A stretch of DNA of 64,000 nt from assembly GCF_004770765.1 (NCBI RefSeq), contig NZ_RQFK01000009.1, positions 62,001 to 126,000 of the forward strand, in the 5' to 3' direction. This document shows, one piece after another, positions 1 to 9,795 of the stretch. The notes beneath the pieces are model-generated. The model ran no database searches and was not told the DNA's origin. It saw only the letters and a program-made list of their open reading frames with translations. The position numbers were made by a program, and so were the translations under genes. Position 1 is the first letter of the stretch; each line of letters opens with the position of its first letter. The stretch comes from Leptospira noumeaensis. GTDB lineage: Bacteria > Spirochaetota > Leptospiria > Leptospirales > Leptospiraceae.

Positions 1-541
1 CGTGGTTTACAGCAACACCAGCAGTGTTGTTATGATTGAAGGCACCGCGTGCAGTTCCAACGATAAGAGATTTGTCCATTGCGTTTCCACCGAAACCGAA
101 AGTGATTCCGTTGAGTGCAGAAGCAAGTTCCGAACCACCAGAAGCGGCAGCAAGAGCTGTTACTTTTGTAAGGTTAAATCCTTTTGCAGATGCCGTAGAA
201 CCAAGGTTAGACAACCAATATTCGATTGCATAACATCCAGCCGAGTGGCAAACGATTTTGCAAGAGTTAGATCCTTTGCAATAGTTTGTAAGACCAGTCG
301 CGATATTTGTTTGTGCGCGAGCAGATCCAAATGTTCTTGGGTCAGAAGTTCCATCGTATCCGATGAAAATTTTAGATCCAGAAACGGAACTAGTGGAAGA
401 TCCCCAGTATCCATTTACATCTGTTGTTCCCACACCGTTGTGGTTTTTGTCTGACTTACCGTGAATGAACACAGTGTAAGTTTGGGCACTGAGCGATCCT
501 GCAAACAGCATCGCAAGTATTGTTGTGATTGAGCTACGCAT
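1..541 (-). CDS. secreted alpha/beta hydrolase, partial (C-terminus outside window)
   Basis: Reading frame starts at ATG 541-539 on the minus strand and runs off the left edge, giving about 180 residues. The N-terminus is a signal peptide ending near SLSAQ. It is followed by the same motifs as the next gene: FIHGKSDKNHNG near the start of the mature protein and a nucleophile elbow CHSAGC, the Ser of an alpha/beta-hydrolase catalytic triad. The two proteins are almost identical over the shared length and differ mainly in the signal peptide and around residues 49-75, so this is a tandem duplicate. It lies 40 bp downstream of its paralogue in the same orientation and has a purine-rich leader (AGGATAAAAAAGAG) before the ATG. 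Substrate unknown; a lipase or esterase is possible but not shown. Confidence 0.85.
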   Translation of the reverse strand, partial: MRSSITTILAMLFAGSLSAQTYTVFIHGKSDKNHNGVGTTDVNGYWGSSTSSVSGSKIFIGYDGTSDPRTFGSARAQTNIATGLTNYCKGSNSCKIVCHSAGCYAIEYWLSNLGSTASAKGFNLTKVTALAAASGGSELASALNGITFGFGGNAMDKSLIVGTARGAFNHNNTAGVAVNH

Positions 542-581
542 CTCTTTTTTATCCTTTTCCTTTCTTTAAATGATACCTATT

Positions 582-1388
582 TTATCTCCAACCTTCGGTT
601 TTGATTTGACCGTGGTCGAGATAGAGTCCTGTAGAAGAAACAGATGGAGCACGGTAGTGACCACTGTATTGGTTGTATGTTTTATTAGATCCGAATGGCC
701 AGAGTCCTTCGTATTGAGTGAGGGATGCTTGGCATTTGTTGAGTCCACCAGCGCGGTTGTATGCACAAGAAGAGTGGTAGGCAACAGCATAATCATCTTC
801 CCCAGGAAGAATTACAGAAGCACCAAACATACCTTTGTAACCTGGGACGTGGTTTACTGCAACACCAGCAGTATTGTTGTGGTTAAAAGCACCGCGTGCA
901 GTGGTTACGATAAGAGATTTGTCCATTGCGTTTCCACCGAAACCGAAAGTGATTCCGTTTAGTGCGTTCGCAAGTTCTGATCCACCAGAAGCCGCAGCAA
1001 GAGCCGTTACTTTTGTGAGGTTGAATCCTTTTGCAGAAGCCGTAGAACCGAGGTTAGACAACCAATATTCGATCGCGTAACATCCCGCAGAGTGACAAAC
1101 GATTTTACAAGAATTAGACCCTTTGCAATAGTTTGTGAGTCCAGTGGCAATGTTTGTTTGCGCACGAGAAGATCCGTAAGATCTGGGATCGCTTGTTCCA
1201 TCGTATCCGATGAAAATTCTAGTTCCACTAACAGAGTTAACCGAAGATCCCCAATACCCATTTACGTCAGTGGTTCCCACTCCGTTATGATTTTTGTCAG
1301 ATTTTCCGTGAATGAAGACAGTGTAAGTTTGGGCACTTAATGATCCCGCTAAGAGAAATGCTGTGATTGTGGCTAGAATGGTTCGCAT
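582..1388 (-). CDS. secreted alpha/beta hydrolase, paralogue of the partial gene to its left
   Basis: 268 residues. Signal peptide about 1-19 (cleavage near SLSA-QT), then FIHGKSDKNHNG, an oxyanion-hole-like HG segment, and CHSAGC with the probable nucleophile Ser100. This is a GxSxG elbow in which the first Gly is replaced by Cys. Several Cys (88, 94, 98, 103) cluster around the elbow and may form disulfides in the exported protein. The C-terminal part contains conserved His and Asp candidates (HVPG, DHGQ) for the triad. The enzyme is probably periplasmic or extracellular. Gene and paralogue are transcribed together leftward. The family is inferred from fold motifs; the substrate cannot be read from the sequence. 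Confidence 0.85.
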   Translation of the reverse strand: MRTILATITAFLLAGSLSAQTYTVFIHGKSDKNHNGVGTTDVNGYWGSSVNSVSGTRIFIGYDGTSDPRSYGSSRAQTNIATGLTNYCKGSNSCKIVCHSAGCYAIEYWLSNLGSTASAKGFNLTKVTALAAASGGSELANALNGITFGFGGNAMDKSLIVTTARGAFNHNNTAGVAVNHVPGYKGMFGASVILPGEDDYAVAYHSSCAYNRAGGLNKCQASLTQYEGLWPFGSNKTYNQYSGHYRAPSVSSTGLYLDHGQIKTEGWR

Positions 1389-1422
1389 ATTTTTTCCTGT
1401 TCTGAAGGTGTGTTCTCCTTGT

Positions 1423-1449
1423 TTTATAAGTTTGGCAAAAGATTGACAA
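1423..1449 (-). promoter_or_regulatory. candidate promoter of the hydrolase pair
   Basis: On the minus strand TTGTCA (1449-1444) is followed after 15 nt by TATAAA (1428-1423), about 35 nt upstream of the ATG at 1388. The spacing is shorter than the usual 17 nt, so this is only a candidate. Confidence 0.3.
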
Positions 1450-1495
1450 GAAATTTTTTGCCCATTTTAGACAAAATTTTAACATAAATTTGACA

Positions 1496-1516
1496 TTGTC
1501 AGGGTTTCTCTGACAA
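1496..1516. promoter_or_regulatory. inverted repeat between hydrolase and histidine kinase genes
   Basis: Arms TTGTCAG (1496-1502) and CTGACAA (1510-1516) around a 7-nt loop. There is no T-run on either side, so it may be an operator upstream of the hydrolase genes or a weak terminator of the kinase gene. Confidence 0.35.
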
Positions 1517-1532
1517 GACTAGGGCGAGAATC

Positions 1533-3974
1533 CTAGGATTTGGCTAGGGGGATGCGGATGGAGAAGAGGGTTTTCCCAGGTTCACTTTCCACATGGATGT
1601 TTCCATTGTGGTTTTGGATGATCTTCTGGACAATGGAAAGCCCGAGACCTGTACCCATTCCAAGTTCTTTGGTGGTAAAAAATGGCTCAAAGATCCGGGG
1701 AAGGATGTCAGCTGGGATTCCTTTCCCATTGTCCTCGATGGTAATGAGAGCCTCTGCGCTTTCTTCTTTCAAAAAGATGCGGATTTTCCCTCCATCTTTG
1801 GGGCAGGCTTGTATGGAATTATAAATCAGGTTTGTCCAAACTTGCACCAGTTCGTCGGCGTGACCCAAAATCACTGGATCACTCTCCACTTTCCAATCGA
1901 TCTCAATGTTTTGTTTCCAGCTGGTGGAATACATAGAGAGGACAGAGTCAATTCCTTCTTTGAGTGAGAGGAGTTTTTGGGATTCTTTTGGTCCGGAGTA
2001 GGAATGGTGTTTGAGAGCAAAAACAATTTTTGAGGCTCGTTCCACTGCAGTTTCAATAATTCCTAAATGGAAACCGATGACAAAATCATTCAGTTTGGAT
2101 TGGAATAAAAACCTTCCTTCTTCGGTATCAAAGAGTTTTTGGAATTCTTCGGGAACCACTTCCATTTTAAAATCAAAACAAGTATCAGCGAGTGAGATGG
2201 GATCTGGGATTGACTTGGATTTAAAAAAAGCGATGAGTTCTTTTTTTCTTTTGAACCTTGAAGTTACTTCGGATCGTCTTTGGTTTTTAAATTCGGAAAT
2301 GAATTTTTCTGCTAAAAGATCATTGTCAGTTTTGTTTACGTTTTCACCAAAACTTTGCCCTTCTTTGATGAATTGAATGCTTCCTTTAATGGCTGCTAGT
2401 GGGTTGTTGATTTCATGCGCCACACTTGCTGCAATTTTTCCAAGAGTTGACATTCTCTCTGCTTGTAAAAGTTGTTCTTGGGTTTCTTTTAATTCTAAAA
2501 TGGTTTGGTTTAACGACTCGGTTCGTTCTTCAATTTTTTGCTCTAATTGGTGTCTTGCATCCCGAACAATAGAAATCATTTCATTGAAACTATTCGATAA
2601 TTCTCCAATTTCATCTCTACTGGAAACTTTGACCGTGACAAATAAATCCCCAGCTTGCATTTTTCTGATTCCAGAAAGTAACCTGGTTAAGGGATAAACG
2701 ATACTTGTTTTATGTAAAACCGGATATAACATAAAGATGGTGAATAAAGAAAAAAGTAAAGTCACGATTAACCAAACTACGGTTTGGTGGACAGTGCTTC
2801 TGTATTCAATGTAAGGAATGGCAACAAAAAAGTGGTGGTTTTTTGCATAAAAATCTGATGTCCAATAAATCTCCGAAGGATCTTCAGAAAAGGAAATTAG
2901 GTTAAAATGCTCAAAAGTTATGGGGCGGTTTTTGACTTTTTGTAATTTGTTTTTGGTAAAATCAATTTTATTAATTCTAAAACTTTCATCTTGTACATCC
3001 ACAACCAGATCTGATAGATAAACAAAAGGATAAATGGAACCTAATTCTAGTTGGGTTTTGATACTATGTTTTTCCCTGCTCATTTCGTTTTGGAAGTCGG
3101 AACGGAATCGATTAAAAAGAAAATTGGCTACAATTGAAAGTATCAAATAAAGTACTGTTAGGTTAAAAGTCATAATTTTGAATCCAACAGTGGAAGGGAT
3201 TGTTTCTTGGTTGAGAGAAACCAAGACAAGAATTGTCATGATAATGATTGTTAGGTTGGTGAGTAAAAATAAAAAGGTTGGTTTGCTGAAGTAATTTAAA
3301 TCTACCAATATATCTGCAAACGCGAGAGATAAAATTCCAAAAATGGCTAATAAAAATCCCCCTGTATTTCTTTTTTTGGATCCTTCGAATCGGAAATACT
3401 TTGCAATGAGTGCCACAATGGTATTCCCCAGTATCAAACACAAAACTCCAGCTATGGACAAAATGGAAAGTTGGGTGATGGGTGAAGACACGTGTTGGTT
3501 CGGTACATAAAATTCCATCTTGGGATCAAATAGAATCTCGCGAAAGAAAAACCCCGTTCCATTGGCAAGGATGGCGAGGGTGGCAAGGAGGATGTGGATG
3601 CGTAGGCTCCATTCCTTCCACCTAGGAAAACTATTTTCCTGAAACCTAAAGGCAAGTTGGGAAGCGGAAACTCCCATAATCAGAATGGCAGGGTTTTTTA
3701 AAAAAACAAAAACATAGGCCGTCCAAGGTGCCACGAATGAGTTACAAATCGACCAGGCAACTGACCAGAAAAAAAGACAGGCCAGTGGGATAAGTAAGCC
3801 CCGAAAGGTGGGAGTTAGATCCTCCTTCCGTGACAAAAAGTAGGCAAAGGCAATCCCACTCACCAAACAGAGGCCAAAATAGAAGAAACTATAAAGATTC
3901 AGTAGGGGAGCCAAGCAATCCAGATATCCAGGATCTTTGACTTTAGGCAAGCATTTGATTTTCCCTGGGGACAT
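1533..3974 (-). CDS. membrane sensor histidine kinase with HAMP domain and enlarged DHp region
   Basis: 813 residues. The N-terminal ~250 residues hold about seven hydrophobic segments. An extracytoplasmic region (~290-390) and another membrane segment follow, then a HAMP domain (~426-480, motif [13 protein letters not shown]), a coiled coil, and a HisKA H-box with phospho-acceptor His520 in VAHEINNPL. The HATPase domain has N-box NSIQAC, DNGKGIP, EPFFTT and GTGLGLS. Between the H-box helix and the second DHp helix ([11 protein letters not shown]) lie roughly 110 extra residues, unusual for the family. No receiver domain and no adjacent response regulator are seen, so the partner is unknown. 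No clear Shine-Dalgarno precedes the ATG, so a slightly downstream start is possible. Ligand unknown. Confidence 0.9.
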   Translation of the reverse strand: MSPGKIKCLPKVKDPGYLDCLAPLLNLYSFFYFGLCLVSGIAFAYFLSRKEDLTPTFRGLLIPLACLFFWSVAWSICNSFVAPWTAYVFVFLKNPAILIMGVSASQLAFRFQENSFPRWKEWSLRIHILLATLAILANGTGFFFREILFDPKMEFYVPNQHVSSPITQLSILSIAGVLCLILGNTIVALIAKYFRFEGSKKRNTGGFLLAIFGILSLAFADILVDLNYFSKPTFLFLLTNLTIIIMTILVLVSLNQETIPSTVGFKIMTFNLTVLYLILSIVANFLFNRFRSDFQNEMSREKHSIKTQLELGSIYPFVYLSDLVVDVQDESFRINKIDFTKNKLQKVKNRPITFEHFNLISFSEDPSEIYWTSDFYAKNHHFFVAIPYIEYRSTVHQTVVWLIVTLLFSLFTIFMLYPVLHKTSIVYPLTRLLSGIRKMQAGDLFVTVKVSSRDEIGELSNSFNEMISIVRDARHQLEQKIEERTESLNQTILELKETQEQLLQAERMSTLGKIAASVAHEINNPLAAIKGSIQFIKEGQSFGENVNKTDNDLLAEKFISEFKNQRRSEVTSRFKRKKELIAFFKSKSIPDPISLADTCFDFKMEVVPEEFQKLFDTEEGRFLFQSKLNDFVIGFHLGIIETAVERASKIVFALKHHSYSGPKESQKLLSLKEGIDSVLSMYSTSWKQNIEIDWKVESDPVILGHADELVQVWTNLIYNSIQACPKDGGKIRIFLKEESAEALITIEDNGKGIPADILPRIFEPFFTTKELGMGTGLGLSIVQKIIQNHNGNIHVESEPGKTLFSIRIPLAKS

Positions 3975-3980
3975 TTACTA

Positions 3981-3991
3981 GTGCAGTGCAC
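3981..3991. promoter_or_regulatory. palindrome 1 in divergent intergenic region (operator candidate)
   Basis: GTGCAGTGCAC, perfect arms GTGCA/TGCAC around one base, preceded by CTA and followed by AAA. A sister site lies 58 bp away at 4039. It is placed directly upstream of the histidine kinase ATG. Confidence 0.4.
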
Positions 3992-4038
3992 AAAAAATAG
4001 GTTGCCCGCGTAGGGGCTCGGGAAATCATGGACTTATA

Positions 4039-4049
4039 GTGCGATGCAC
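4039..4049. promoter_or_regulatory. palindrome 2 in divergent intergenic region (operator candidate)
   Basis: GTGCGATGCAC, arms GTGC/GCAC around GAT, with flanks TA and AAA like palindrome 1. It lies in the leader of the transglycosylase gene, before its true ATG at 4075. Confidence 0.4.
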
Positions 4050-4074
4050 AAATGAAAGTCTAACAGAGGACCCA

Positions 4075-4731
4075 ATGCGAAAATCTAAATCATTCACCAA
4101 AATTTTAGGAACAAGCCTCCTGGTGCTAATTTTCCTAATGGAATCTTACGGAAAAATCAGCTCCGCCGGTTATAGCAAAAATAACGATATTTCCAAAAGA
4201 AAACTGGAGGTTTATATAGCCAAACACAGGCCAGGACTTAGCGCTCAGGAACGAAAAGAACTAGTTTCTGTGGTGGAAAGGGCATCCTATAATCTCCGAT
4301 TGCCCGTAGGAAACAAACAGGAACGGATTGATAAACTTGGTTTTCTTATCGGTCTCATTCATACCGAATCCCAATTTCATAAACGTGCGAAGTCCCATAA
4401 AGGAGCACTCGGTCTTATGCAAGTGATGCCAGCTACAGCAAAGTGGCTTGCTGCAAAAGAAGGAATTCCTTTCCAATCCGCAAAAGATTTATATGATCCA
4501 GAGATCAATTTGCAGCTTGGTGTTTTATATATGAATTATTTAATCGAACGAACGGAATCTTTAGAGGCGGCATTGTTATCTTATAATGCAGGTCTTGGAG
4601 GTTATAAACGATTTGGAGGCATTCCAGAGTATTCAAAGTCTGTGTTCAGATACTATGAAGATTGGAAATCAATGCAAATCCCTACACAAAGTTTGATTTC
4701 CGAATCGGTTGCAAGTCTTCTTTCCATTTAA
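4075..4731 (+). CDS. secreted lytic transglycosylase (SLT domain)
   Basis: 218 residues from ATG 4075. I prefer this to the in-frame GTG at 4039 because AGAGGA (4065-4070) sits just upstream and the protein then starts with a signal sequence (MRKSKSF followed by a hydrophobic stretch). The SLT core is present: catalytic Glu98 in HTESQF, then GALGLMQVMP and LSYNAGLGGYKR. Such enzymes cleave the glycan strand of peptidoglycan with formation of 1,6-anhydro-MurNAc. It would act in the periplasm in wall turnover or flagellar insertion. It is divergent from the histidine kinase gene, with which it shares two palindromes in the intergenic region. Confidence 0.9.
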   Translation: MRKSKSFTKILGTSLLVLIFLMESYGKISSAGYSKNNDISKRKLEVYIAKHRPGLSAQERKELVSVVERASYNLRLPVGNKQERIDKLGFLIGLIHTESQFHKRAKSHKGALGLMQVMPATAKWLAAKEGIPFQSAKDLYDPEINLQLGVLYMNYLIERTESLEAALLSYNAGLGGYKRFGGIPEYSKSVFRYYEDWKSMQIPTQSLISESVASLLSI

Positions 4732-4801
4732 ATTTTACTTTACATAGTTTCAAAACAGACAAGGCTCTTATCCGTTTTATAAACAAAAAGGATGGGAGCG
4801 T

Positions 4802-6004
4802 ATGGATTTAATTCGTAGATACGGCGTGTATCTAGCAGTTGTTATATTGGTCGTAGTTGGCCTTATCTTCTATATTTCAAAGGATAATACCGGTTCTGAT
4901 CAAGATGCCAGCGAAAAAGCCAGACAAGAACGGATGGCAAGTGGTTCGGATCCAACGCAAGGTGATTACGGTTCAGGAAATGGATCTGATGGTTCTGGTG
5001 GGATTCCAGATGATGGAGCCACTCCCGAATACATTTTAGAAAAATATTTAGAATGGGCTGAATACCCTCCATTTTCAAGACCTATGTCCATTCTAAATCA
5101 TGATTTAGCTTTTCCATTTATTATCGAAAATTCTCCTGACTACTCCATAGATCCAAAAACGAACGAACCAACAGGTTACGTATGTTTGTTCCAACCCAAA
5201 ACTTGGGCCGTGATTGGTAACAAGGACATGATGTATGTAACATTGGAATGTCGTGATAAAGCAAGAAATCGTGTGAAGGTATCCATAGATTCTCACCAAG
5301 TATTTAAAGAGTGGGAAGGACAAAGGTTCGGAGTTGTCAGTGCATCCGTGAATGACAACGGAACAGATGGTGACCAAACTCGTGGTGATAATATTTTTAC
5401 TTTTTCATGGAAACCACAAAAACCAGATTGGGGACAAATGTCTCTTGTGGCGGAAATCACTTATGGTCCAGAAAATTTAAAAACCACTCTAACTTCTAGT
5501 TTCTTTTCTAGTCCATCTATCCCTGCAGAATTCAATGGAGTGTTTTCTGATTCCTTACAAGATGGATCACTCATTGTTCGTGCGGTGGTGAATGTTTATA
5601 AAAAAGGAAAGTACCATTTAGAAGCCAATTTAAAAGACGAAAAAAATGGGGAATATATCGCCTATGCAGTGTATGACGGTGATTTAGTTTCTGGTTCCAA
5701 CGAAGTGGAATTTACTTTTTTTGGAAAAATCCTTAGAGATAAAGATTTGGACGGACCTTATTTAGCGACATCGTTTCGTGGGCACCGCGTAAATTTACCA
5801 ATCGATCCAGAATGGTTTAACCAAGGGGCGGAAGGCCTTAGAAAAATCCAAGCTGCCAAAACAACAGAACCGGATCGTGAACTTGTTTTGCCTTATAAAG
5901 ATGAATACAAAACAAAATACTATAAGGTGGAATCTTTTTCGAATGCAGCTTGGGATTCGGCAGACAAACAAAATCGCATTCGTCAAATTAAATCGTTGCA
6001 ATAA
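4802..6004 (+). CDS. membrane-anchored protein of unknown function
   Basis: 400 residues. One N-terminal transmembrane helix (~9-26) is followed by a Gly/Ser/Asp-rich linker (~30-75) and a periplasmic domain rich in beta-strand-like sequence. No family recognised. GGGAG lies just before the ATG. The stop is 3 bp before the acylase gene, so the two are probably co-transcribed and translated in tandem. The single anchor and long polar linker suggest a periplasmic domain held at some distance from the inner membrane. Confidence 0.75.
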   Translation: MDLIRRYGVYLAVVILVVVGLIFYISKDNTGSDQDASEKARQERMASGSDPTQGDYGSGNGSDGSGGIPDDGATPEYILEKYLEWAEYPPFSRPMSILNHDLAFPFIIENSPDYSIDPKTNEPTGYVCLFQPKTWAVIGNKDMMYVTLECRDKARNRVKVSIDSHQVFKEWEGQRFGVVSASVNDNGTDGDQTRGDNIFTFSWKPQKPDWGQMSLVAEITYGPENLKTTLTSSFFSSPSIPAEFNGVFSDSLQDGSLIVRAVVNVYKKGKYHLEANLKDEKNGEYIAYAVYDGDLVSGSNEVEFTFFGKILRDKDLDGPYLATSFRGHRVNLPIDPEWFNQGAEGLRKIQAAKTTEPDRELVLPYKDEYKTKYYKVESFSNAAWDSADKQNRIRQIKSLQ

Positions 6005-6007
6005 CCT

Positions 6008-8545
6008 ATGTTAGAAAAAGTAAAAAAATTCATTAGAAAGAGACCTTTTTTAAGTCTCTTTCTTCTTTTCATCCTAACCCTTCCTGTTACCTTACATATT
6101 TTGTTTTGGGGACTTGTATCCTTAAAAGCACCAAAATACAGCGGTGAAATTGTTTCTGAGAAATTAACTTCTAAGGTAACAGTCATTCGAGACGAAGCGG
6201 GGATCCCACATATCGTAGCTGGGGACGCAAAGTCCGCCTATTTTGCGCTAGGTTATACCATGGCACAAGATCGGATTTTCCAGATGGAATTACAAAGACG
6301 GATTGGAAAGGGGGAACTCACTGAAATTTTCGGAGACAAACTCATTCCCACAGACCAGTTTTTGAAATCTCTTCTTTTGAAAAAAACTGCAGAAGAATAT
6401 GCAAATAAAAAAGACCATGTCCATCCTGAGGCTTGGAACCAACTGGATTGGTTTTTGGATGGGGTGAATCATTTTCTTTCCGAAGACAATTTACCAATTG
6501 AATATTCCATTCTTGGGATCAAACCGAAACCGTTTGATCGAGTGGATGCTATTTCCTTCTTATTTTATATGGGATTTTCTTTTGCAGAAGGAATCAAATC
6601 GGACAGTTTGTACACCATTTTGGAATCGGAGTTAAAGGGTCGTTCTGCAGCCGAACTTTTTCCACGTTATGATTTTGAAACCAATGCTACCATTTTGGAA
6701 ACTCAGCCTGGAGTCCAAAGGTTAGCCAATGGTGAAAATTTCAAAAAAATAAATCCAAGTCAAATCCAAAACCAAGGTTTAAATCCAAACTCAAATCGCG
6801 GTCGAGTGACTTCTTCTGATTTAAAAAATCAAAAGGTTGGATCCGATGTATTGAATTTAAAACAACTTGTTTCCTTTGTGAAAGATCTCCAGTTGCCAAT
6901 TGAACCTTTGGAAGGAAGCAATTCTTGGCTTGTGGGACCTAGTCGTTCTGAAAGCGGTGGGGCAGTGCTTGCGAATGATCCGCACATTGCACTTTCCAAT
7001 CCAGGTGCTTGGTATGAGGCTTATATCGAATACCCTGGTTATGAAAACTACGGATACTTTCTTTCCATCATTCCTTTTCCTCTCATCGCTCATAACAGAG
7101 ACAAAGCATGGGGACTCACCATGTTGGAACAAGATGATGTGAATTTGTATTTAGAAACCATCGAAGCGGGAAAATTTAAAAGTGGAACTACTTGGAAAGA
7201 TTTAACCTATTATAAAGATGCAATCCGAAAAAAAGACGGAACAGAAATCCCATTTGAAGTAGGAATTACAAACCACGGCCCACTTGTGACAGAACATATC
7301 AAAGGTTATAAAGGTAGACCGGTCAGTTTGTATTGGGCCCACCATCATTTAGAGAATCCTTTGCTCGATGTTCTTTACCAAATGGGAAAATCAAAATCTT
7401 TTACGGAGCTTGATTCGGCATCCTCGATGATTGGGGCTCCTGGGCTTAACTTTAGTTACGCGGATAAAAGTGGAAACATTGCATATTACGCTGTGGGAAG
7501 ATTCCCTATTTTGAAGTCAGGAAATTCACGTAAAATTTTAGAAGGTTCTACGGGAGAAAATGATGTTACCGGATATCTTCCGGCAAAAAACAATCCCAAA
7601 ATCATCAATCCAAAAAATGGAATCATTGTGACTGCCAATAACCAAGTCGCAAAATCCATAGCAGGGCTTGGGAAACCAGAAGGGAACTGGCAACCACCAG
7701 ATCGTTTCCAAAGGTTAGTTGGTATTTTGGAAACAAAAGAAAAGTGGAGTTTGGAAGAACTGGCTGCCATCCAAAACGATACTGTTTCTTCTTTTGCTCC
7801 GGAGTATTTGGATCTTGTTTTATCTTCTGTAAAAGAGGCCAAAACACCGAATGGAAAAAAAGTCCTTTCAATATTAAAAACTTGGAACTTTGAACATTAT
7901 CCTGAATCACAAGGTGCTGCTGTTTATGATGTATTTTTTTATATCACCCTACGTGAATTGTTAATCGATGAGATGGGAACCGCCAACTTTGAGTTATATG
8001 GAGATATGGCTGAATATTGGAACGCCTACCGCAGGTTTGTCCGTAATCCAAGTTCGCCGTATTGGGACGATTTACGAACGGAAGGGGTTCTTGAATCTAG
8101 AGAAGATATATTCAAAAGATCGATTGAAGAAACTGGTAAATATTTAGAATCTCATCTTTCTGCTTCCCCGAGCCTTTGGACATGGAAAAATTTGTATAAA
8201 ATCAAACACCCACATCCACTCGGTGTACTTCCTCTCATCGGCGGAGTGTTTAATATTGGTCCACTTCCATCAGCAGGTGGAGCCGAGGTGGTGAACAACT
8301 TAAAATACAAACTGATGAAAGAAGATTGGACGGCCACAGCCGGACCTTCGAAAAGACGAGTCATTGACTACGGTCGTTTTGAAGAATCGGTGACCCAACT
8401 TCCCATTGGGAATAGCGGAAATCTTGCTAGTCCCTTTTACGGAAATTTGGTGGATGATTATATCAATGGTGTGCATCGAAAAATCTTGTATTCGAAAGAA
8501 CAAGTCGGTGCTGGAAAATACCGTTTGGAATTTCGCCCCCGTTAA
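6008..8545 (+). CDS. penicillin-acylase-family Ntn hydrolase
   Basis: 845 residues. After an N-terminal membrane segment (~17-38) comes the alpha-chain signature VIRDEAGIPHI, then ALGYTMAQDRIFQMEL. The autocatalytic cleavage site lies at G303-Ser304 (GSNSWLVG), where Ser304 would become the N-terminal nucleophile of the beta chain, followed by LANDPHI. These are hallmarks of the penicillin amidase / acyl-homoserine-lactone acylase superfamily. Reaction: hydrolysis of an amide bond of an acylated small molecule, probably in the periplasm. The real substrate (acyl-HSL, acylated amino acid, lipid) cannot be read from sequence. It follows the unknown membrane protein gene after 3 bp and is closed by a strong terminator. 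Confidence 0.9.
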   Translation: MLEKVKKFIRKRPFLSLFLLFILTLPVTLHILFWGLVSLKAPKYSGEIVSEKLTSKVTVIRDEAGIPHIVAGDAKSAYFALGYTMAQDRIFQMELQRRIGKGELTEIFGDKLIPTDQFLKSLLLKKTAEEYANKKDHVHPEAWNQLDWFLDGVNHFLSEDNLPIEYSILGIKPKPFDRVDAISFLFYMGFSFAEGIKSDSLYTILESELKGRSAAELFPRYDFETNATILETQPGVQRLANGENFKKINPSQIQNQGLNPNSNRGRVTSSDLKNQKVGSDVLNLKQLVSFVKDLQLPIEPLEGSNSWLVGPSRSESGGAVLANDPHIALSNPGAWYEAYIEYPGYENYGYFLSIIPFPLIAHNRDKAWGLTMLEQDDVNLYLETIEAGKFKSGTTWKDLTYYKDAIRKKDGTEIPFEVGITNHGPLVTEHIKGYKGRPVSLYWAHHHLENPLLDVLYQMGKSKSFTELDSASSMIGAPGLNFSYADKSGNIAYYAVGRFPILKSGNSRKILEGSTGENDVTGYLPAKNNPKIINPKNGIIVTANNQVAKSIAGLGKPEGNWQPPDRFQRLVGILETKEKWSLEELAAIQNDTVSSFAPEYLDLVLSSVKEAKTPNGKKVLSILKTWNFEHYPESQGAAVYDVFFYITLRELLIDEMGTANFELYGDMAEYWNAYRRFVRNPSSPYWDDLRTEGVLESREDIFKRSIEETGKYLESHLSASPSLWTWKNLYKIKHPHPLGVLPLIGGVFNIGPLPSAGGAEVVNNLKYKLMKEDWTATAGPSKRRVIDYGRFEESVTQLPIGNSGNLASPFYGNLVDDYINGVHRKILYSKEQVGAGKYRLEFRPR

Positions 8546-8558
8546 AATCTAAAAAATT

Positions 8559-8590
8559 TCCCCACATTACCTGTGGGGATTTTCCTTTTT
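8559..8590 (+). terminator. Rho-independent terminator after the acylase gene
   Basis: 8-bp perfect stem TCCCCACA/TGTGGGGA with loop TTACC (8559-8579), followed by T-rich sequence. Confidence 0.85.
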
Positions 8591-8631
8591 TCTACTCTGA
8601 AAGATTCGTTTCCAGCCGATCCTTAGAGTAG

Positions 8632-9795
8632 ATGTTCCGTTCCTTCCTTCTTTCTATTTTTTTTGTAACGGCAACTTTTGCCCAATCCTCAGCGGATAGA
8701 TTAGCCTTTGCTTTTCGTAGCCAGGCTTCACTTGACCCTTTACGAATGATTGTTGTGGGTGAAGTGGTAGGAATTGAAAAAGCCAGTTATTATGAAGTGG
8801 ATACACTTTCCCAAGAGTTGGAAGTGGATACAAGACCCGACACGGTCACAATCAAAGTGGCAGATCCCAAAGGAATTCGTTTAGGACAAACATTATATCT
8901 TTTAGAAAAAAACCAAGACCACAAAACCTTCCGTGATGGAAACATCGTGGGGATGATCACTGTAAAATCAGTTTACCAAACGACTTTTTTCGGCTGGCAA
9001 GTGCGTGGAGAAGGATACTTACGGCTGATTGAAGATCGTCCCGTAACGGCCGCTAGATTATTAGATACAACCAAATACGATGAAGCCTTTATGGCAAAAA
9101 AGAAAGGTGATCATTATTTTGCCAAAGGGCAAATGGATGAAGCTCTTAGAATGTACAAACATTCTGTTTCCCTTGACCAAGGGTCACCTGATTCTCATTA
9201 TGCGCTCGGTAAAGCCCATTGGAAAGATGGAGAAGGGTATGTATCCACTGCTTTTGAATATTCAATGGCTTGGAAAAATAGAGAACGATTTTCCAATGCA
9301 CAGGAACGATTGTTATTCCTCGTTGATTATTTAAGGTTCCTCACTTATTATTTCAAAGTAGAAGGAAAAGAAAATAAAAAACAACTGGACCTTATGCCTC
9401 AAGTAGCTAAAGAAGCAAGAAACCTTTATCCAAAAAATTACGAGGTTTGGTTGTATAGTTTTGAAACTTCTTATTTGAATCTTCTGCATTCGAATATCGC
9501 AGATACGGGCGTCGATGGACGTAAAAAAAGAGAAGAGTGGGCTGAACGTTCGGAAGAATACCTAAAAAAGGCTTACTCACTCCGGAAATCAGATTATTAT
9601 CTACATAAACTTGCTTGTGAGTTCTACAATCTAAAATGGAAAGAAACACGTGGTTCTACCAAAGAATCAGAATACAGAGATAAACTTGTGGAACATGGAA
9701 AATTGTTACGCCTCTATTATACAGGGGAAACCACTTTGTCTGAAGATTTACTCAATGCGATTCGTTTGGCAGAAAAACAATCAGGATCATTCTGA
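8632..9795 (+). CDS. secreted TPR-containing protein of unknown function
   Basis: 387 residues with a signal peptide ending near FAQSS. Residues ~25-145 form a beta-rich region resembling an SH3-like or flagellar-assembly-type domain. Residues ~155-370 are helical with TPR-like units (for example KKGDHYFAKGQMDEALRMY, then DSHYALGKAHW). Probably a periplasmic scaffold for protein contacts. It begins just after the terminator that closes the acylase operon, so it has its own promoter. Its 3' end overlaps the convergent gene by 9 bp. Function not recognised. Confidence 0.75.
   Translation: MFRSFLLSIFFVTATFAQSSADRLAFAFRSQASLDPLRMIVVGEVVGIEKASYYEVDTLSQELEVDTRPDTVTIKVADPKGIRLGQTLYLLEKNQDHKTFRDGNIVGMITVKSVYQTTFFGWQVRGEGYLRLIEDRPVTAARLLDTTKYDEAFMAKKKGDHYFAKGQMDEALRMYKHSVSLDQGSPDSHYALGKAHWKDGEGYVSTAFEYSMAWKNRERFSNAQERLLFLVDYLRFLTYYFKVEGKENKKQLDLMPQVAKEARNLYPKNYEVWLYSFETSYLNLLHSNIADTGVDGRKKREEWAERSEEYLKKAYSLRKSDYYLHKLACEFYNLKWKETRGSTKESEYRDKLVEHGKLLRLYYTGETTLSEDLLNAIRLAEKQSGSF

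Noticed and set aside
570..962. 130-residue plus-strand frame opposite the hydrolase gene
   Set aside because: Complement of a clear coding gene with signal peptide and catalytic motif; no ribosome-binding site.
1496..1516. Inverted repeat as a strong terminator of the histidine kinase
   Set aside because: No T-run on the minus strand after the stem; listed only as a regulatory candidate.
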